From: Oligoflexus tunisiensis
Lineage (GTDB): Bacteria; Bdellovibrionota_B; Oligoflexia; Oligoflexales; Oligoflexaceae
Assembly: GCF_001748245.1 (NCBI RefSeq)
Contig: NZ_BDFO01000001.1
Coordinates: 3,623,208-3,687,207 of the forward strand
Direction: 5' to 3'
Length of the DNA: 64,000 nucleotides
The notes below the pieces were generated by a model. It had not been told where the DNA came from. It worked only from the letters and a program-made list of their open reading frames with translations, and did not search any database. Position numbers and translations under genes: made by a program. Position 1 is the first letter of the stretch. Every line of letters begins with the position of its first letter. Of the stretch, positions 62,701 through 64,000 are shown piece by piece.

Positions 62701-63159
62701 GACCTGCATCCCGATCGCTTGCAGCTTGGTTTTCTGGGCCGCTTCTCGGGCATTCAGGCGGAACTGCTGAGGGAACCCAGCCAGCGCCTGCCGCCCAAGG
62801 ACTGGGCGCCTTTGAGTGGTCGCATGGCGGTGAATTTTGATATCCGCAAACGTCTGGCCACCGGGCGCCTTGATTTAACGGAAATCGGCCAACAGCAGCT
62901 CCGATCTCTGCTCGACGTGCTGGACCCGGAGTATAAGGATGAACAGATGGTCATGGCCCGCCGGGCCCTGCGCGTGTCCTATCCGCAAGGTGTGGCCATC
63001 AGCATGGAACAGGGTTTGATGGATATGAACATCAACCTGGGTGGCGTGATCAGCAAGGATATTTTTCTAAGGTCCATACCCCTGACGGGTCTGATCAATG
63101 CCAAGGCTGGGGAAGCCTTGCAAAAAATCGAAAAACTTCTGCAAGAGGGAGGTCCGTAA
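59731..63159 (+). CDS. Very large AsmA/TamB-like protein
   Basis: 1142 residues with one N-terminal membrane helix (about 8-32) and a long chain of beta-strand repeats. The first 130 residues follow the AsmA/YhdP/TamB start (LRSPDVQQKILASL..., then strands), and the C-terminal 250 have the FxxL/IxxG pattern of the bridge-like lipid-transport family. Such proteins probably carry phospholipids between the membranes or help place outer-membrane proteins. It overlaps the next start by one base, and GAGGAG precedes the ATG. Confidence 0.75.
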   Translation: MKGKARWWQLVLIILGGLLLLFIGLLTTAWLVLRSPDVQQKILASLKEPLQEAGVTLDAQSLALDVFAGVNLQNLQVKIDRPPTIQADLTLARLRLGYSFWALLKRRLEISEVLVEGLRGDVKLVLADEEKPEEPSQGLRPLIDLIKSPPVQLDGPSLIVRDNQLNLHLTQGSKIINAQLKKADIDASVALKPEMLDLAAQIAMDVQIAFEQNDPSVGSVKLNTSIAMEPEIELAVRAPGEEFNWDFELKQLDLLLKKTSLQRTGSDGSQLDLAFAQLHVTPELTAKRQGTIPEEPQVADILFPLTSEGQLKIVLDQANIDQRQAAQKLLASASLTNENSWKISVLSSTPGKDQSWDITEDLKVTQLKATQNGKTLASTKGLTLTLESQAEQGEGKAEMNLKIQPLTSQFLAAPLAWRQDLNIGFNLVNHAGRLTGEGHANGEKILQLSGEGKDQNGMLQSKLQVKLEPHPSLKPIHAGLAQLDQLGWPALDLSINQHLLHPMPLTDITKDNWQQLTITNSLSLDIRQQRSSAKNLVRFKKARVTSELNLPAREDQASASPLDWTVKVHAEGLRHSALRKPIEVQQDLTVKAEVGDRISGQLQGRTQIDQHRLVDIDMDWQDKKGELTSRSTVRVAADPSLQKIVEAAKALDELGGVRVSSQHQISLVHGYDRLQDIKGLNLNRIKADLQLTQSLEQTPVGAAKRRISWAVPLRLESRIKVEKGRGELLTRLTEPTITAKDLARVHNLRTLIKASVQNLEKPDNGEVKLMVDADSIELLKEIPEQEHIQKLLKKFKVVFHGNLQNKDLFTIKTLFVGLHDALFQFKGRGEFRLNSQGYFNATMDSQIGSVTDAPVQGTGRLQVPIKLVLFDKTRISLDAEPRFQNFSVQYGDIAIKNVNGGVYIHEELQLQDGQIGFLYLNTMNPFARVDYESLEPYVSERPQLTIAQIRFKHIVAGPFIQNFEVQQNLIMLNELRIDLLQGSALGRYYLDLHPDRLQLGFLGRFSGIQAELLREPSQRLPPKDWAPLSGRMAVNFDIRKRLATGRLDLTEIGQQQLRSLLDVLDPEYKDEQMVMARRALRVSYPQGVAISMEQGLMDMNINLGGVISKDIFLRSIPLTGLINAKAGEALQKIEKLLQEGGP

Positions 63160-63422
63160 TGCGTCGCCTGTTGATGATTTCGGTTTGGAGTGGCCTGCTG
63201 GGTACCGGGTGTCTGCCGGATGTTTATCTGATCGATCGACAGACCGTGCTGGAGCTGGAAGCCAGCGGCGAATGGGAGGAGCTGGACCAGGCTTATCACA
63301 AGCAGGCCTTGAACCCCGGACCCCAGCCCTTGGAGTCCACCAGCAGCCCGGTTGAACAACGGCAGATCTTCAGCATGACCCATAGTGATCATGAGAAAAA
63401 GCCTGAGCCCAAAGCGAAATGA
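63159..63422 (+). CDS. Small lipoprotein
   Basis: 87 residues with a type II signal peptide and lipobox LGTGC (Cys near residue 18). The remaining 70 residues are charged and probably helical. It overlaps the large AsmA-like gene by one base and the next gene starts 8 bases after its stop, so all three appear co-translated. Such a small partner may be an outer-membrane anchor, which is only inferred from the operon. Confidence 0.75.
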   Translation: MRRLLMISVWSGLLGTGCLPDVYLIDRQTVLELEASGEWEELDQAYHKQALNPGPQPLESTSSPVEQRQIFSMTHSDHEKKPEPKAK

Positions 63423-63430
63423 GGAAACCC

Positions 63431-64000
63431 ATGCGGATGCGACAAGGAATGTTGCTGGCCTCGCTGCTGAGTCTGCCTTTTCAGGCTCTGGCTGCGGATA
63501 AATCCCAAAAACTGGCCCAGCTCGAGAAAATCACCGTCGGCCCTTATGATAATTTTCAGTCCGCGGTCTCCGATGATGAGTCGGTGATTTATTTCACGCG
63601 GAGTCAGAATCTTTCCTCGCAGATCATGCGCTATGATATGAAGTCCGGTAAAATCCGCGCCATGACCACAGCGGACACGGATGCGAAGACGCCGGCGCTG
63701 AGTCCCAACGGCAAGGAACTGGCATTCACCTATTTCCGGCGCGATGCCAAGGGCGATATCTGTATGCTGGACGGCGAGGATATCCTCTGCGTCACCGGCC
63801 CCGGGGCCCCGGAGCATTCGCCGTTCTGGGTGGATAACGAAACGCTGGCCTTTGTTCGCAGCAACGATACCGGCACCCAGGCGAAGCTGATTTTCCTGAC
63901 GGTGAAAACCAAAAAAACCGAATCAGTACTGGAAGGGCCGATTTACAATCCAAGTCTCGCCAAGGATGGGCGGACCCTGGTTTACAAGGGCAAGGGGAAC
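63431..64000 (+). CDS. TolB-like beta-propeller protein, N-terminal part
   Basis: The first 190 residues are visible; the gene runs off the right end. A signal peptide ends near LAA (residue 22). WD40-like TolB repeats follow (DAKTPALSPNGKELAFTYF, then SPFWVDNETLAFV), the pattern of propeller blades. No N-terminal TolB domain is seen, so it is probably a PD40-type propeller, not TolB itself. AGGAAACCC precedes the ATG. Confidence 0.75.
   Translation, partial: MRMRQGMLLASLLSLPFQALAADKSQKLAQLEKITVGPYDNFQSAVSDDESVIYFTRSQNLSSQIMRYDMKSGKIRAMTTADTDAKTPALSPNGKELAFTYFRRDAKGDICMLDGEDILCVTGPGAPEHSPFWVDNETLAFVRSNDTGTQAKLIFLTVKTKKTESVLEGPIYNPSLAKDGRTLVYKGKGN

Noticed and set aside
61294..62709. A 471-codon minus-strand frame inside the AsmA-like gene
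   Set aside because: It is antisense to a long gene with a clear start, membrane helix and family pattern, and has no motifs of its own.
1..64000. tRNA or rRNA genes
   Set aside because: I found no T-loop GTTCRAATC-type motif with matching stems and no rRNA-like stretch in the gaps.

Overview
This is a 64 kb stretch of a moderately GC-rich bacterial chromosome. It is dense with genes and has no rRNA or tRNA genes that I could see. Many lipoproteins and outer-membrane proteins point to a diderm (Gram-negative) cell. Three PilZ proteins, several histidine kinases and receivers, a 7TMR-DISM/SpoIIE phosphatase and Bat-type von Willebrand proteins fit a free-living Bdellovibrionota/Oligoflexia-like or deltaproteobacterial relative. 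An Oligoflexus-like organism is my best guess, but this is inference from gene content, not a database result.

Layout. 0-2.5 kb: a zinc-ribbon protein and a three-gene secreted operon ending in a matrixin-like protease with a sorting-type tail. 2.5-9 kb: a double receiver, a GAF histidine kinase, a globin-like protein, a lipoprotein, a lytic transglycosylase and a ribosome-hibernation factor. 9-13 kb: a secreted repeat protein, two tandem-repeat blocks, an ElaA acetyltransferase, an ECF sigma factor, PilZ and pentapeptide proteins, and a 125 bp hairpin element. 13-19 kb: sppA-DUF58-batA-batB-TPR in one direction. 19-29 kb: two proteins with CheZ-like motifs, then a segment flanked by two closely related, outward-facing serine recombinases; between them lie a YcgR-like PilZ protein, a pseudo-receiver/TPR protein, an AstE-like zinc hydrolase, lipoproteins and an OmpA-family protein.

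29-41 kb: a lipoprotein, glutathione peroxidase and a Cache histidine kinase, followed by a probable light-response cluster (folE, a MerR/B12-type regulator, photolyase, a hotdog protein) and a convergent, overlapping response regulator and PAS kinase. 41-51 kb: glutathione-dependent formaldehyde detoxification (frmA, fghA), a DISM/SpoIIE phosphatase, a Xre/RES toxin-antitoxin pair, a PhoD-like phosphatase and an SRPBCC-SDR fusion. 51-64 kb: a three-gene ABC-2 exporter, PilZ, cyclophilin, HtrA and HNH proteins, an acyl-CoA dehydrogenase, a cytochrome-c lipoprotein, a very large AsmA/TamB-like protein and a truncated TolB-like propeller.

The intergenic spaces hold an unusual number of short tandem repeats, each with its own unit, and a small family of GCCCC-loop-GGGGC palindromes. 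Three intergenic stretches (about 19.02-19.15, 41.06-41.48 and 56.6-56.87 kb) look like small-RNA candidates because they contain stable hairpins or plus-strand terminators with no convincing gene in front. The best leads for undescribed biology are the paired recombinases, the divergent MerR/B12 light cluster, the CheZ-like pair and these RNA candidates.
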